Shown: positions 46,919 to 57,157, counted from the stretch's first letter. The stretch is 64,000 nt of DNA from an uncultured Methanobrevibacter sp. (GCF_902801725.1 NZ_CADCJB010000001.1:1-64000), one strand, 5' to 3'. Numbers and translations: made by a program. Notes: generated by a model from the sequence alone, not told the origin.

Positions 46919-47090
46919 AATATTGAAATAGACCTAATATTGATAAATTTATTTCCCAACTGCGAAAGCGTGATTTTGCACAAAAATGTATTACAATTTT
47001 GGAAATTCGGCAGAAATAGTAATAAAAAAAATACTTATTTATATTATTGATTAGAAACTATACTTATTAGAAAATATATGGAGGATTTGC

Positions 47091-47489
47091 ATGTCAGATA
47101 CTGTAAGAACATGGCGTCATATACAACAAAGATACAATCTTATAGGTTCTAAATGTACAACTTGTGGAGAATTATTCTTCCCATCTCGTGTAGTTTGTCC
47201 TAATTGTAGAAGAAAAGGAAATCTTGAACCTTTCCAATTTTCAGGAAAAGGTAAAATTTACACATTTTCAGTTATCAGATCAGCACCGGATAACTTTAAA
47301 AAATCAGCTCCTTATGCGGTAGCTGTAATTGAACTTGAAGAAGGTGCCAAATTAACTTCACAACTTGTAGATTGTGATGTTGAGGATATTGAAATCGGTG
47401 ACGATGTAGAAATGGTATTTAGAAGAATTAGAGAAGATGGAGAAGACGGAGTAATCTCTTATGGATACAAGTTCAAAGTTATCAAATAA
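47091..47489 (+). CDS. Zn-ribbon/OB-fold acyl-CoA-associated protein (DUF35)
   Basis: 132 residues. An N-terminal rubredoxin-like zinc ribbon (CTTCGELFFPSRVVCPNC) is followed by an OB fold (GKGKIYTFSVIRSAP ... DCDVEDIEIGDDVEMVFRRI). In archaea these proteins form a complex with acetoacetyl-CoA thiolase and HMG-CoA synthase, channelling the first mevalonate steps. Those genes are not here. GGAGG precedes the ATG. The CbiX-type gene starts within its last 29 bp. Confidence 0.88.
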   Translation: MSDTVRTWRHIQQRYNLIGSKCTTCGELFFPSRVVCPNCRRKGNLEPFQFSGKGKIYTFSVIRSAPDNFKKSAPYAVAVIELEEGAKLTSQLVDCDVEDIEIGDDVEMVFRRIREDGEDGVISYGYKFKVIK

Positions 47490-48372
47490 TACTGCAGTTA
47501 TTTTGGTAAGTCATGGAAGTACCTTGCCTTATGCTGAAGAAGTATTTGTTGAAATTAAAGAAAAATTTATCAAAAAAACAGGCCTTGCAACTGAAATAGG
47601 ATACATGAAAGTATCCGAACCTACTATTGCAGGTGCTGTGGAGATTTTAAAAGAGGAAGTGGACGATTTACAGAGAATTATTGCCCTTCCAGTATTTTTA
47701 GCTCCTGGTATTCATACTAACATTGATATTCCGCAATTGTTGGGTCTTGAACCTTTGGAAGTCGACCCAAGATGTCCTGATGGAAACTATCCACCTGAAC
47801 ATTACCTGTCAATTGCCGATGATGTGGACTTTGATGGCGATATTGAACTGTTGAGTTCTATAGGACCGAGAGATGAGCTTTTAGATATTATTGATAAGAG
47901 AATCAATGAAGCTTTAGCCGAATCCAAACTGGATGATAATGCAAAAACTGGAATTCTACTTGTAACCCACGGGTCTAGGTTAAATTATAATAAAGAGTTT
48001 GCAACCGCATTATACAATAAGTTTGAAAAGACTTGTGAATATCCATCAAGTTTTGGATTCATGGAATTGTGCGGCCCTAGCATTCCCGAATCTATTAACA
48101 AATTGGTTGATGAAAATGATTTGGAAAGATTGGTTGTAGTGCCGGTCTTTATTGCTCCTGGAATGCACACAACTCACGATATTCCACATATCTTAGGATT
48201 TTTGGATGATCACGAACATGAGCATTCACATTCACATGGCCATGGTGACCATGACCACGTTCATGATTTGACTCCTGTTGAATTTGACGGGGAAATACTT
48301 TATCCTGAGCCTATCAAGGCCGATGATATCCTGATTGATATTTTGGTTAGTATGGTTAATGAAAAATTATAA
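47461..48372 (+). CDS. Two-domain CbiX-type sirohydrochlorin chelatase
   Basis: 303 residues made of two CbiX modules. Each keeps both catalytic-type histidines: VSHGST and APGIHTNIDIP in the first, VTHGSRL and APGMHTTHDIP in the second. A His/Asp-rich loop (HEHEHSHSHGHGDHDHVHD) near residue 260 is a likely metal store. It inserts Co2+ or Ni2+ into sirohydrochlorin for B12 or F430. It begins within the end of the DUF35 gene and precedes a single-domain homologue, so three modules lie together. Confidence 0.88.
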   Translation: MDTSSKLSNNTAVILVSHGSTLPYAEEVFVEIKEKFIKKTGLATEIGYMKVSEPTIAGAVEILKEEVDDLQRIIALPVFLAPGIHTNIDIPQLLGLEPLEVDPRCPDGNYPPEHYLSIADDVDFDGDIELLSSIGPRDELLDIIDKRINEALAESKLDDNAKTGILLVTHGSRLNYNKEFATALYNKFEKTCEYPSSFGFMELCGPSIPESINKLVDENDLERLVVVPVFIAPGMHTTHDIPHILGFLDDHEHEHSHSHGHGDHDHVHDLTPVEFDGEILYPEPIKADDILIDILVSMVNEKL

Positions 48373-48454
48373 TTTTTCATATATTTTTTTGAAAAAATTT
48401 TTATTCAATATAACTTAAGAACTTTTAACTTAAAACTTAATTATGGTTGATATT

Positions 48455-48934
48455 ATGTCTGATAAAAAAACAGGAATTTTACTTTTAAGCCACGGTTCAA
48501 GATTGGACGATGGTGAAGAAGTAATTAAAGCTTATAAGGAAATGTATACTGAAGAATTTCCGGAAATGCCAGTAGAGTACGGTTTTATGGAAATTAGAGA
48601 ACCAGGAATACCGGCAACTATTAAAAAATTGACATCTGAAAATGATTTGGATAAAATCATTGTAGTGCCTGTATTTGTAGCTCATGGGCTTCATACAAAA
48701 AGGGACATACCTGCATTGCTTGGCATTGAAAGTGATTATGAAGATGAGGGTCATCATCACCACCATCATGACCACGGACATGACCATGGTCACCATCACG
48801 GACATCATCACCACCATCATGACCATGATGACGAACCGGTGGAGTTTGATGGCGAAATCGTTTTAACCGACCCTCTCGGCGTCGATAAAAGGATGTACGA
48901 AATCATTAAAGACAGAGTCTCAGAACACTTATAG
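48455..48934 (+). CDS. cfbA: Single-domain CbiX/CfbA-type sirohydrochlorin chelatase
   Basis: 159 residues from ATG 48455. LLSHGSRLDDG and VAHGLHTKRDIP carry the two metal-insertion histidines of the short archaeal CbiX. A remarkable His-rich insert (about 30 residues, mostly His with Asp/Gly) lies before EPVEFDGEIVLTDPLG. Short archaeal homologues insert Ni2+ (CfbA, F430 route) and Co2+. A leader with repeated AACTTAA lies upstream. Confidence 0.9.
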   Translation: MSDKKTGILLLSHGSRLDDGEEVIKAYKEMYTEEFPEMPVEYGFMEIREPGIPATIKKLTSENDLDKIIVVPVFVAHGLHTKRDIPALLGIESDYEDEGHHHHHHDHGHDHGHHHGHHHHHHDHDDEPVEFDGEIVLTDPLGVDKRMYEIIKDRVSEHL

Positions 48935-48992
48935 TTCTGGGCCCTACTTTTTTTCTAAAATTTTATTTATTTTGAAATTTATACTATTATTC

Positions 48993-49916
48993 ATGACTCT
49001 TAAGGTATCGGATATTGGTGAAAAAGAATTGGTTCGATATATTATTGCTAATTCCAAAGACATTACCCCTGATGATACAGCCATCACACCATTAAACAGT
49101 TCAAATCTGATTTCTACATGCGACATGCTCATTCAGTCAAAACACTTTCCAAAAAACATGTCCTATTTTGACATTGGCTTTAAGTCCGTGACAGTTAATG
49201 TAAGTGATTTGGCGGCTATGGGGGCTGAGCCTTTAGGTTTTTTACTGGCAATCGCAATGCCTAAAAACTTGAAATTGGATGATTTTAAGGAAATATTTAG
49301 AGGAGTCCTGAGCGCTTGTGACTATTACCGAATTCCTCTGATTGGAGGAGATACTAATGAAGCATCAGAAATTATCATAACAGGAACCGCATTGGGACTG
49401 ACAGAAAAACCCCTGATGAAAGATTCTTATAATAAAGGTGATTTGATAGCTATTACAGGTGATATTGGGCTTGCAGCTTTAGGTTTTGAATTGGACATGA
49501 TGGATAATGTTTATGTAAAACATGCATTAAAGCCGGAGGCCAGAATTAGGGAAGGTTTGATTTTAAGGGATTTTGCTACTTCAGCCACTGATATTACCGA
49601 TGGACTGGCCAGCGAGTTATATGAAATCAAGAAGAATAATTACGGTTTCATGATTTATGAAGAAATGTTAAACATCTCCGATGAGTATAAATCATTGGCT
49701 AGTGAACTAGATTTGGATTATTTGGATCTGATTTTCCATGTTGGAGAAGATTTTGAACTTCTTTTCACAATCAGTAAAGATGATTCGGAAAAATTGCCAA
49801 TCGAATTTAATGTGATTGGTGAGGTAACAGATTCAGATATTGTTGAACTCACGCTGGAAAACGGGCTTGTTGAGGAAATCAGAAATAAAGGATATGAGCA
49901 TTATGTTAGTGAGTAA
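48993..49916 (+). CDS. thiL: Thiamine-monophosphate kinase
   Basis: 307 residues from ATG 48993 (MTLKVSDIGEKELVRYI). The PurM-like ATP/Mg2+ motifs are DDTAITPL, SVTVNVSDLAAMGAEPLGFL, LIGGDTNEASE and SATDITDGLASEL, followed by HVGEDFELLF. It phosphorylates thiamine monophosphate to the diphosphate cofactor. No clear ribosome site precedes the start. The radical SAM gene overlaps its 3' end by 14 bp. Confidence 0.93.
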   Translation: MTLKVSDIGEKELVRYIIANSKDITPDDTAITPLNSSNLISTCDMLIQSKHFPKNMSYFDIGFKSVTVNVSDLAAMGAEPLGFLLAIAMPKNLKLDDFKEIFRGVLSACDYYRIPLIGGDTNEASEIIITGTALGLTEKPLMKDSYNKGDLIAITGDIGLAALGFELDMMDNVYVKHALKPEARIREGLILRDFATSATDITDGLASELYEIKKNNYGFMIYEEMLNISDEYKSLASELDLDYLDLIFHVGEDFELLFTISKDDSEKLPIEFNVIGEVTDSDIVELTLENGLVEEIRNKGYEHYVSE

Positions 49917-50775
49917 TGAGCTGTATAAAAAAAGTTCAAAGACACAGAAAATTCGTTGTGAGATTTGCGCTAATTACTGTAAGATTGCCGACGGCAAGTA
50001 TGGAATTTGCAGACAGCACAAAAATATTAACGGTGAGTTATTTGATGAATCATATGGTATTGTATCGTCTTTAAGTCCTGATCCGGTTGAAAAAAAGCCT
50101 TTGAATCAGTTCCTGCCGGGAACATTAACATACTCCATAGGAGGTTTTGGATGCAACATGACCTGTTTGCATTGCCAGAACTATATGATATCTCATGAAT
50201 ATGATAAGTATTCAAGAGGTATTAAAATAACACCAGAAGCGATTGTGGAAAATGCACTTAACTATAATTGTAAGTCAATTGCTTGGACATATAATGAACC
50301 TACGATACACTTACCCTTCAGCAAAAAAACTTCACTGCTTGCAAGGCAAAAGGGTTTGAAAGTAATCTATGTAAGCAACGGATATTATTCAGATAAATCT
50401 CTCGAAGAGGTTTTGACTTTTGTCGATGCTTTCAATATAGACTTGAAATCAATGTCTAAAGATTTCTATAGGAAAGTTTGTGGTGCAGACCTTGACATTG
50501 TATTGGATAATTTGAAAAGAGTTTATGATGAGGGCAAGCACTTGGAAATAACAAACTTAATAATCAATGATTATAATGACTCTTTAGATGAAATTAATGA
50601 ACTGTGTGATTTTGTAGTCAGTGAATTGGGTTCTGATGTTCCGCTGCATTTCTCAAGAGCATTTCCCTATTATAAATTAAATGATATTACACCAACAAGG
50701 CCTGAAATATTGTTTAAGGCAAAAGAAATTGCTCAAGAAAAAGGAATAGAGAATGTATATTTAGGTAATATTTAA
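49903..50775 (+). CDS. amrS: AmmeMemoRadiSam system radical SAM enzyme
   Basis: 290 residues from ATG 49903; an earlier ATG inside thiL is rejected. There is an N-terminal Cys motif (IRCEICANYCKIADGKYGICRQH) and a radical SAM cluster GFGCNMTCLHCQNY (CX3CX2C). The YNEPTIH and YVSNGYY barrel motifs are those of the family formerly called pyruvate formate-lyase activating enzyme-like, which co-occurs with AMMECR1 and MEMO proteins. Those partners are not in the window, and the reaction is not firmly established. It is co-transcribed with thiL. Confidence 0.88.
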   Translation: MLVSNELYKKSSKTQKIRCEICANYCKIADGKYGICRQHKNINGELFDESYGIVSSLSPDPVEKKPLNQFLPGTLTYSIGGFGCNMTCLHCQNYMISHEYDKYSRGIKITPEAIVENALNYNCKSIAWTYNEPTIHLPFSKKTSLLARQKGLKVIYVSNGYYSDKSLEEVLTFVDAFNIDLKSMSKDFYRKVCGADLDIVLDNLKRVYDEGKHLEITNLIINDYNDSLDEINELCDFVVSELGSDVPLHFSRAFPYYKLNDITPTRPEILFKAKEIAQEKGIENVYLGNI

Positions 50776-50810
50776 GTTTTTTTTAAAAAAAAGTAAAATT
50801 AAAAGTTAGT

Positions 50811-52067
50811 TTATTCTCCAAAACTAACTCTTTCGAATTTTTCCAATGTTTTAAGTGATTTAGTGGCATCAACACCAATTTTGGTAGTTGTTCCATCACT
50901 TTCAGCTACAGGATCTAAAGAGGAGCCTCGCACATTCGGAACAATCATAATGTCACGGTCACCTTTTACGCGTGTAGCTATTGCATATTCAACGTCTTCA
51001 GCATCAAACACATTAACGTCAGTGTCTACAACAGTACAGTGCTTGAGTGAAGGGTGTGCAGACAATGCCGCCATAATTGCATTTTTTCCATCTCCTTCGG
51101 TTTGCTTATTGATGGATATGACAGCATGCAACCAGCAGCAGCCGCCTTCAGTTAAAACAACATTTTCAACAGTAGGAACTGCATTTTTAACTGCCTTGTA
51201 TATTCTTGGCTCTTGTGGAAGGCCTTGAAGTAGTTTATGTTCAAATCCTGCCGGAACAATTGCATGATAACAAGGATTGTCTTTTTTAATGTGCATTTTA
51301 GACAAGTTAATGATTGGCTGGTCACGGATAATGTCGTAAGTGTCAGTCAAATCAACGAAAGGACCTTCAGCAACGGTTTCTGTTACTGAAATTTTTCCTT
51401 CCAGAATGATGTCAGCTTTAGGAACTTCCAAATCTCCACACTTAATCAATTCGAGTTCGCCGTCCTTAAATGCATTGGCAACTTCCATTTCATTGTAGTC
51501 AATAGGAATTGAGGTGGTACTTGCAAGTAAAATTGCAGGGTCCATTCCGATAGCTATTGCAATTTCCAAATCCTCACCCAATTCCTGAGCATTTTGGAAA
51601 TAGGTGTAGAGATTTCTTGGAACAATCCTTATGACGAGTCTTTTGTTGTCTAAAACCATCATTCTATGAATTGAAGCATTTTGAATTCCAGTTTTAGGGT
51701 CACGTGCAAAGACAACGCCTGCGGTAATATATGCTCCGCCATCTCTTTTGTAATGGGTTAAAATTGGAATTTTATCCAAATCCACATCTAAGTTGTCATA
51801 GTCTGAAAAATCAGTAAATTTATCCACTTTAATCGGTTTTTCCATAGCGTCAATAATTTTTTGGGTAATTTCAGAAACTTCACAATTAATGGATTTTGCT
51901 ATTTTGTCACGGGTATTGCAGATTCCGGTAACTACTGGCATGTCGTATCCTTTGATGTTTTTAACAATGACTGTATCCTTTGGATACTCTCTTAATACCT
52001 TTGAAACTTCAAATTCTGATGAAAGTTCATCTGTAATTTCAATAATGTTGTCGCCTTCGAGTTTCAT
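50811..52067 (-). CDS. UbiD-family decarboxylase (candidate anhydromevalonate phosphate decarboxylase)
   Basis: 418 residues. UbiD features include [41 protein letters not shown], and [13 protein letters not shown] carrying the active-site Glu region. It requires prenylated FMN. Archaeal UbiD homologues of this type act in the modified mevalonate pathway as trans-anhydromevalonate 5-phosphate decarboxylase, which is the likely role in a methanogen. The gene starts 7 bp after purE on the same strand. Confidence 0.87.
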   Translation of the reverse strand: MKLEGDNIIEITDELSSEFEVSKVLREYPKDTVIVKNIKGYDMPVVTGICNTRDKIAKSINCEVSEITQKIIDAMEKPIKVDKFTDFSDYDNLDVDLDKIPILTHYKRDGGAYITAGVVFARDPKTGIQNASIHRMMVLDNKRLVIRIVPRNLYTYFQNAQELGEDLEIAIAIGMDPAILLASTTSIPIDYNEMEVANAFKDGELELIKCGDLEVPKADIILEGKISVTETVAEGPFVDLTDTYDIIRDQPIINLSKMHIKKDNPCYHAIVPAGFEHKLLQGLPQEPRIYKAVKNAVPTVENVVLTEGGCCWLHAVISINKQTEGDGKNAIMAALSAHPSLKHCTVVDTDVNVFDAEDVEYAIATRVKGDRDIMIVPNVRGSSLDPVAESDGTTTKIGVDATKSLKTLEKFERVSFGE

Positions 52068-52074
52068 ATTATCA

Positions 52075-53094
52075 CTATAAGTTAATTTTTTTGTCTTTTA
52101 ATTTTTCTAAAACTTCTGTAATATTAGGATCGTCAATAGAAAGGATTTCACCGGCTAAAACTGCAGCATTTTTACCGTTGTTAACTCCAACAGTTGCAAC
52201 AGGCACTCCTGGAGGCATACTCACTGTAGTGAGCATATAATCATTTCCCTGTTCATTAGTACAAGGGACTCCAATTACCGGTCTGTCAGTGAGTCCTATA
52301 ATCCCTCCAGTTACCTGTGAAGAGTTTGAACTGATTCCAATGAAAATTTTTGCATTTTTCATGCATTTAACGTAATTTGTGAATTTCTTGGTTGACCTTA
52401 TCGGACAGACGACTTTTAAGTCGTATGAAATTTTAAGCCTGTCTAGTATGATTCCAACTTTTTTGGCCGTTCCTACATCGGTTTGTCTTCCAACAATAAT
52501 CACAACTTCAGCATCCTTATTTTTGACACATACTGAATCATCAACTTCTATCTCATTTATTTCTAGGTTTTTAATTCTTAAAAAATCATTTTGGAGGTAT
52601 TTTCTCTCAATTTTTTGGACTATATCTTCATTGCTTTGTTTAACTTTTTCAGCATATTCTTTTCTTAGTTTTATAACCTTTTGGCGAACTTCATCGTTGT
52701 GAAGTCCAATGAACTGAGCGGCCAATATAGCTGCATTATCTCCCCTGTCTATTCCTACGGTCGCAATAGGGGATGGATAAGGCATTTGAACAATTGATTG
52801 CAATGCATCTATTCCACCAGTCTTTACATCAACCGGAACACCGATAACAGGTCTAGGTGTATATGCGGCAATTGTACCTGGCAGGTGCGCTGCAAGACCA
52901 GCAATTCCAATAAACACTTCAATTCCAGCATCAGTGCCCTGTTCGACAATTTCACGAATTAAATTAGGGGTTCTGTGTGCAGAAGCAATTTTCAAACTGT
53001 ATGGTATTTCGAGTTTATCTAAAATATCCATACTTTTTTCAGCAACAGCAATATCAGATCCACTTCCAAGAATAATCATTATTTTTGGTGTCAT
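52075..53094 (-). CDS. purE: Tandem PurE-like phosphoribosylaminoimidazole carboxylase/mutase
   Basis: 339 residues, twice the usual PurE length. The first half (about 1-160) has the complete active site: [25 protein letters not shown] and [23 protein letters not shown]. The second half (about 195-339) is a diverged copy: [23 protein letters not shown] in place of [20 protein letters not shown]. It carboxylates or rearranges AIR/CAIR in purine synthesis. Fused PurE duplications are known in methanogens; the second copy probably serves assembly or regulation. Confidence 0.92.
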   Translation of the reverse strand: MTPKIMIILGSGSDIAVAEKSMDILDKLEIPYSLKIASAHRTPNLIREIVEQGTDAGIEVFIGIAGLAAHLPGTIAAYTPRPVIGVPVDVKTGGIDALQSIVQMPYPSPIATVGIDRGDNAAILAAQFIGLHNDEVRQKVIKLRKEYAEKVKQSNEDIVQKIERKYLQNDFLRIKNLEINEIEVDDSVCVKNKDAEVVIIVGRQTDVGTAKKVGIILDRLKISYDLKVVCPIRSTKKFTNYVKCMKNAKIFIGISSNSSQVTGGIIGLTDRPVIGVPCTNEQGNDYMLTTVSMPPGVPVATVGVNNGKNAAVLAGEILSIDDPNITEVLEKLKDKKINL

Positions 53095-53149
53095 AAAAAT
53101 CCCTTCTAAAAAAAATTTTTATTATTATATTATATTGATTTTTAAATAT

Positions 53150-55303
53150 TTAAATTATCATTGATAAGTTAATCCTTCTTCTTTTAATATCCACATCCAG
53201 AACTTTAACGTCAACAATATCTCCAACAGCAACAATGTCAAGAGGGTGTTTTACATATTTGTCCTCCACTAATTGTGATATATGGACTAATCCGTCTTGA
53301 TGAACTCCAATGTCAACAAATGCACCAAAATCAACAATGTTTCTGACAGTTCCCTGCATTATCATTCCAATTTCGAGATCTTCAAGATTTAAGACATTTT
53401 TTCTAAGAATCGGTTTCGGCATATCTTCACGAGGGTCACGACCAGGTTTTTTGAGTTCTTTCACTATGTCTTTTAGGGTTTCAACTCCAATATCCAGTTC
53501 TTTAGAGATTTCATCCATGTCAATGTCGTTTAGTTTAAGATGGGATTTTCCAATGTCATCAGTTGTGTAGTTAAGCTTTTTAAGTAACTTGAATGTGGCA
53601 TCGTAGGATTCCGGATGGATTGTGGTGTTGTCCAGAGGATATTCCGGGTTATCGATTTTTACAAAACCTGCACACTGTTCATAAGTTTTTTTACCAAGTT
53701 TTTTAACATTCAATAGTTCTTCCCTATTTTTAAAGCTTCCGTTTTCTTCCCTGTAGCTGATAATGTTTTTTGCTGTTGAATTTCCAATTCCGGATACATA
53801 GTTAAGCAGACTTACTGATGCGGTATTCAGGTCAACTCCAACTTCATTCACTACCTTTTCTACAACCCCTCCCAATGATTCCGTCAACTGCTTTTGGTTC
53901 ATGTCATGCTGATATTGTCCGACACCAATGGATTTTGGGTCTATTTTAACAAGTTCAGCAAGAGGATCCTGAAGTCTTCTTGCAATTGAAACCGCACTTC
54001 TTTCACCTTCTGAAAAATCAGGAAATTCCTCATCAGCCAATTTTGATGCGGAATAAACAGATGCTCCTGCTTCATTGACAATGATATATTCAACATCTGT
54101 TCCCCTAATGATGTCTGCTACAATCTGTTCAGATTCTCTTGAAGCGGTACCGTTTCCGATAGCTATTACGTTAATTCCATATCTGTCAATCAACTCTCGA
54201 ACAGTTTTAATTGATTCTGTAACTTTATTTTGAGGTTCTGTTGGATAGATCAATGCAGTATCAAGAACTTTCCCGGTTTCATCAATTATTGCTAGTTTAC
54301 ACCCGGTTCTAAAAGCAGGGTCCCAGCCAAGGATTGTCTTTCCTACAAGAGGACTTTCCATAAGTAACTGATTTAGGTTTTTTGCAAATACATTAATTGA
54401 TTTTTCCTCGGCCTTCTCAGTTAGGAAATTCCTGATTTCCCGCTCGATTGCAGGTGAAATCAGTCTTTTATATGAGTCCTCAACAGATTCCATAATGGTT
54501 GGTGTAGTAAATTTATTGTATTCTATTTTTTCCGGAATTCTTGATATGTTTTTCAGCATATGCCTGTTGAGATACTTTATGATTTCATCTGTTTGGCACA
54601 CGATTTTTCCTTTAATCACGCCCTCTTTTTCAGCCCTGTTTATAGCTAAAATCCTGTGGGGAGGTATTTTTCTTAAATCTTCGGTATAATCATAATATAT
54701 TTCATATTCGCTGGTAGAATCTTTGTCTTTAGCTTTTGTCTTTATTTGACCTGTAAAAAAAGTGTTATGTCTAATCTTTTTTCTGAACTCTGAATTGTCT
54801 GAAATTATTTCTGCAATTATGTCTTTTGCACCTTTTATAGCATCTTCAGCGGTATTTATCTCTTTTTCAGGATTAATATACTTCTTGGCTATTTTTTTGA
54901 CACTTTCATTAATGTCTTGAGCTAGAATTATTTCTGCCAATGGTTCAAGACCTCTTTCACGAGCGATTGTGGCTCTTGTTCTTTTTTTACTCTTATAAGG
55001 CCTGTATAAATCGTCAAGTTCGACGAGTGTGTCAGCATTTAAAATCTTATTTTTAAGCTCATCTGTTAGCTTTCCAAGTTCTTCAACTCTTTTTATAACT
55101 TTTTCTTTCTTATCTTCCAGGTTTCTTAGATATTTCAATCTTTCATCAAATTTTCGCAATGTTTCATCGTTCAATGAACCGGTAACATCCTTTCTGTATC
55201 TTGCAATGAATGGTATAGTATTTCCGTCATCTATCAATTTGATTACTTTTTCAACTTGCCAATTGGCTAAATTTAGTTCGTTTTGAAGTTTATCTACTAT
55301 CAT
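53150..55303 (-). CDS. tex: Tex-family RNA-binding protein
   Basis: 717 residues with the full bacterial Tex architecture: N-terminal helical domain (IPFIARYRKDVTGSLNDETLRKF), YqgF/RNase H-like domain (ILGWDPAFRTGCKLAIIDETGKV), helix-hairpin-helix pair (LLNYVSGIGNSTAKNIISYREENG) and a C-terminal S1 domain (GMIMQGTVRNIVDFGAFVDIGVHQDGLVHISQL). It binds nucleic acid and influences transcription in bacteria. Tex is rare in archaea, so acquisition from bacteria is likely. Confidence 0.93.
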   Translation of the reverse strand: MIVDKLQNELNLANWQVEKVIKLIDDGNTIPFIARYRKDVTGSLNDETLRKFDERLKYLRNLEDKKEKVIKRVEELGKLTDELKNKILNADTLVELDDLYRPYKSKKRTRATIARERGLEPLAEIILAQDINESVKKIAKKYINPEKEINTAEDAIKGAKDIIAEIISDNSEFRKKIRHNTFFTGQIKTKAKDKDSTSEYEIYYDYTEDLRKIPPHRILAINRAEKEGVIKGKIVCQTDEIIKYLNRHMLKNISRIPEKIEYNKFTTPTIMESVEDSYKRLISPAIEREIRNFLTEKAEEKSINVFAKNLNQLLMESPLVGKTILGWDPAFRTGCKLAIIDETGKVLDTALIYPTEPQNKVTESIKTVRELIDRYGINVIAIGNGTASRESEQIVADIIRGTDVEYIIVNEAGASVYSASKLADEEFPDFSEGERSAVSIARRLQDPLAELVKIDPKSIGVGQYQHDMNQKQLTESLGGVVEKVVNEVGVDLNTASVSLLNYVSGIGNSTAKNIISYREENGSFKNREELLNVKKLGKKTYEQCAGFVKIDNPEYPLDNTTIHPESYDATFKLLKKLNYTTDDIGKSHLKLNDIDMDEISKELDIGVETLKDIVKELKKPGRDPREDMPKPILRKNVLNLEDLEIGMIMQGTVRNIVDFGAFVDIGVHQDGLVHISQLVEDKYVKHPLDIVAVGDIVDVKVLDVDIKRRRINLSMII

Positions 55304-55447
55304 TAATTACTACCTTTGGAATGAGTTTAATAGATTAATTTTTGTTTTACGTGTTCTTTAAATTATTGTTTTAGTCTCTTAAAAACTGATATATTTATAG
55401 TACTTGAATGATATATTTATAAATAATTAAACTTTCAGGTGAATTTA

Positions 55448-57145
55448 TTGTATTGGTTTTTTGTAATTCTTGCATTTTTGCTTGCCAGTATTAGAACTGA
55501 AAAGCCTAAGAAAAAATATCAAAAGGTTTCAGTTATTATTCCCGCATACAATGAGGAGGATACCGTAGCTAAGGTTGTGGAAGTAGTTAACAATGTGTCG
55601 TTTGTAGATGAAATCATCGTTGTTAATGATGGTTCCTCTGACAACACAGAAGAGGAAGCTATTAAAGCAGGCGCTATCGTTATCAATCATGAATCAAATA
55701 AGGGTAAAGGGGAAGCATTATATACTGGATATAGTCAGGCGGAATGCGATATCATAGCTTTTATTGATGCTGACATTTACAATCTGACATCTAAAAAAGT
55801 TGAATCAATGATCAAGCCAATTTTACTTGGAGAAGCTGAAATCACTAAAACTAAATTTTCACGTGCCAGTGGACGTGTAACTGAACTTACAGCCAAACCA
55901 TTACTTAATTTCTTTTTCCCTGAAATTTCTTTTGAGCAACCGTTAAGCGGTCAGTTTGCGGCACGTAAAGACACATTGAAAAAAATCAATTTTGAAAAGG
56001 ACTACGGTGTTGATGTAGGAATCGTTATTGATGCTGATGTACTTGGAATTTCTATTCTTGAAGTTGACATTGGTGCTATAGAGCATGACATGTCCCCTCT
56101 TGCGGATTTAAACATGATGGCTAATGAAGTCGTTAGAACTATTATAAGCCGTGCAAATAAGTACGGTAGGGTCATAATGATTGATGAAATTGGTTATTTC
56201 ATTCGTATGTCTGTTGTTGGTTTATCTTTAATCATTCTTGGTCTGTTTACAGTATTTTTTGTAAAAATGGTTCCTCTTACAATAGGAGTTTTAATTTCTG
56301 TTCTGGGCATTATCATATCAATATTCTATATTGTCAAGGTTATTGTAAAGTCAATCGTAATGTTTAGAAAAACACCGCGTATCAGCTTGCTAAAATCATT
56401 TGTCAAAATTCATTTTCCGTTAATTATTTCCATAATTATCCTGCTGCTTATGATTTCAACATTCATCGGTGCGGCTCACTTTGAAAATGGAGTACTGTCA
56501 ATTGAGCCGAACTCAAGAAATCTAATTATCTATGCAGATTCCACCACTGACAATTCAATTTCAGTCAGGGGGCCATTCACAATCGATGTTGCAATCGAAA
56601 ATGAATCAGATCAAATTCGCATGCCCGATGAGGCAATGATGACGTTGGGCATAAAGGTTAATGACACAATTCAGATTGGAGATTCCATCTACATTGTCAA
56701 TGAGTCAAGAAATGGTGAAGATGACATTATTAGGTTACCTAGTCAGGCTAGAAAAACATTAAACCTTGAACCTGGTTATATTATTCAAAACAGTCGCATG
56801 AAAGAAATCTTTGAACAATCCCTTGTCACACAAAGCAGGGATAATCAAAATATTACCTCTGTCGAAAAATTTATAATCACTTCAAGAGACAGGAATTCTT
56901 CAAACTTTGAGATATTTGTCGATAATGTATCTGTATCCAATTCTTCTGGAGTATTCAGAGCTAATTCATCCTATTCCATAGCAATCGATGGTGAAAATGT
57001 TGCTACGTTAACCAATCCTGAAAATACTACTTTTAACTATGGAAGTTCAGAAATAGACATTGTCTTTAAAGATTCGGAACACACATCAACAAGACAGTTT
57101 GTAAGAGACAGTCAGGGCAGTTTCCTGAATTTAATATTTGATTAA
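55448..57145 (+). CDS. Membrane glycosyltransferase family 2 with an extracytoplasmic C-terminal domain
   Basis: About 565 residues from TTG 55448, placed by GGTGA; the GTG at 55439 overlaps that site. After a short N-terminal hydrophobic segment comes a GT2 domain (VSVIIPAYNEEDTVAKVVE, VVNDGSSDNTEE, FIDADIY as DXD). Four or so membrane helices lie at residues about 255-355. The last 200 residues are predicted outside the membrane. They contain two AbrB-like stretches (IRMPDEAMMTLGIKVNDTI; IRLPSQARKTLNLEPGYII) and a beta-rich end. Probably makes a surface glycolipid or glycan; substrate unknown. Confidence 0.82.
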   Translation: MYWFFVILAFLLASIRTEKPKKKYQKVSVIIPAYNEEDTVAKVVEVVNNVSFVDEIIVVNDGSSDNTEEEAIKAGAIVINHESNKGKGEALYTGYSQAECDIIAFIDADIYNLTSKKVESMIKPILLGEAEITKTKFSRASGRVTELTAKPLLNFFFPEISFEQPLSGQFAARKDTLKKINFEKDYGVDVGIVIDADVLGISILEVDIGAIEHDMSPLADLNMMANEVVRTIISRANKYGRVIMIDEIGYFIRMSVVGLSLIILGLFTVFFVKMVPLTIGVLISVLGIIISIFYIVKVIVKSIVMFRKTPRISLLKSFVKIHFPLIISIIILLLMISTFIGAAHFENGVLSIEPNSRNLIIYADSTTDNSISVRGPFTIDVAIENESDQIRMPDEAMMTLGIKVNDTIQIGDSIYIVNESRNGEDDIIRLPSQARKTLNLEPGYIIQNSRMKEIFEQSLVTQSRDNQNITSVEKFIITSRDRNSSNFEIFVDNVSVSNSSGVFRANSSYSIAIDGENVATLTNPENTTFNYGSSEIDIVFKDSEHTSTRQFVRDSQGSFLNLIFD

Positions 57146-57157
57146 AAAAATAGTTAA

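Noticed and set aside
46919-47090. Possible small RNA between the pilin-like and DUF35 genes
   Set aside because: A short GC-richer patch near 46960 is present, but no stable fold or conserved motif was recognised.
48410-48442. AACTTAA repeats upstream of the single-domain CbiX gene, similar to the parA spacer units
   Set aside because: They are short tandem A+T-rich units without a long dyad; too weak to group with the TTATAAGTT elements.
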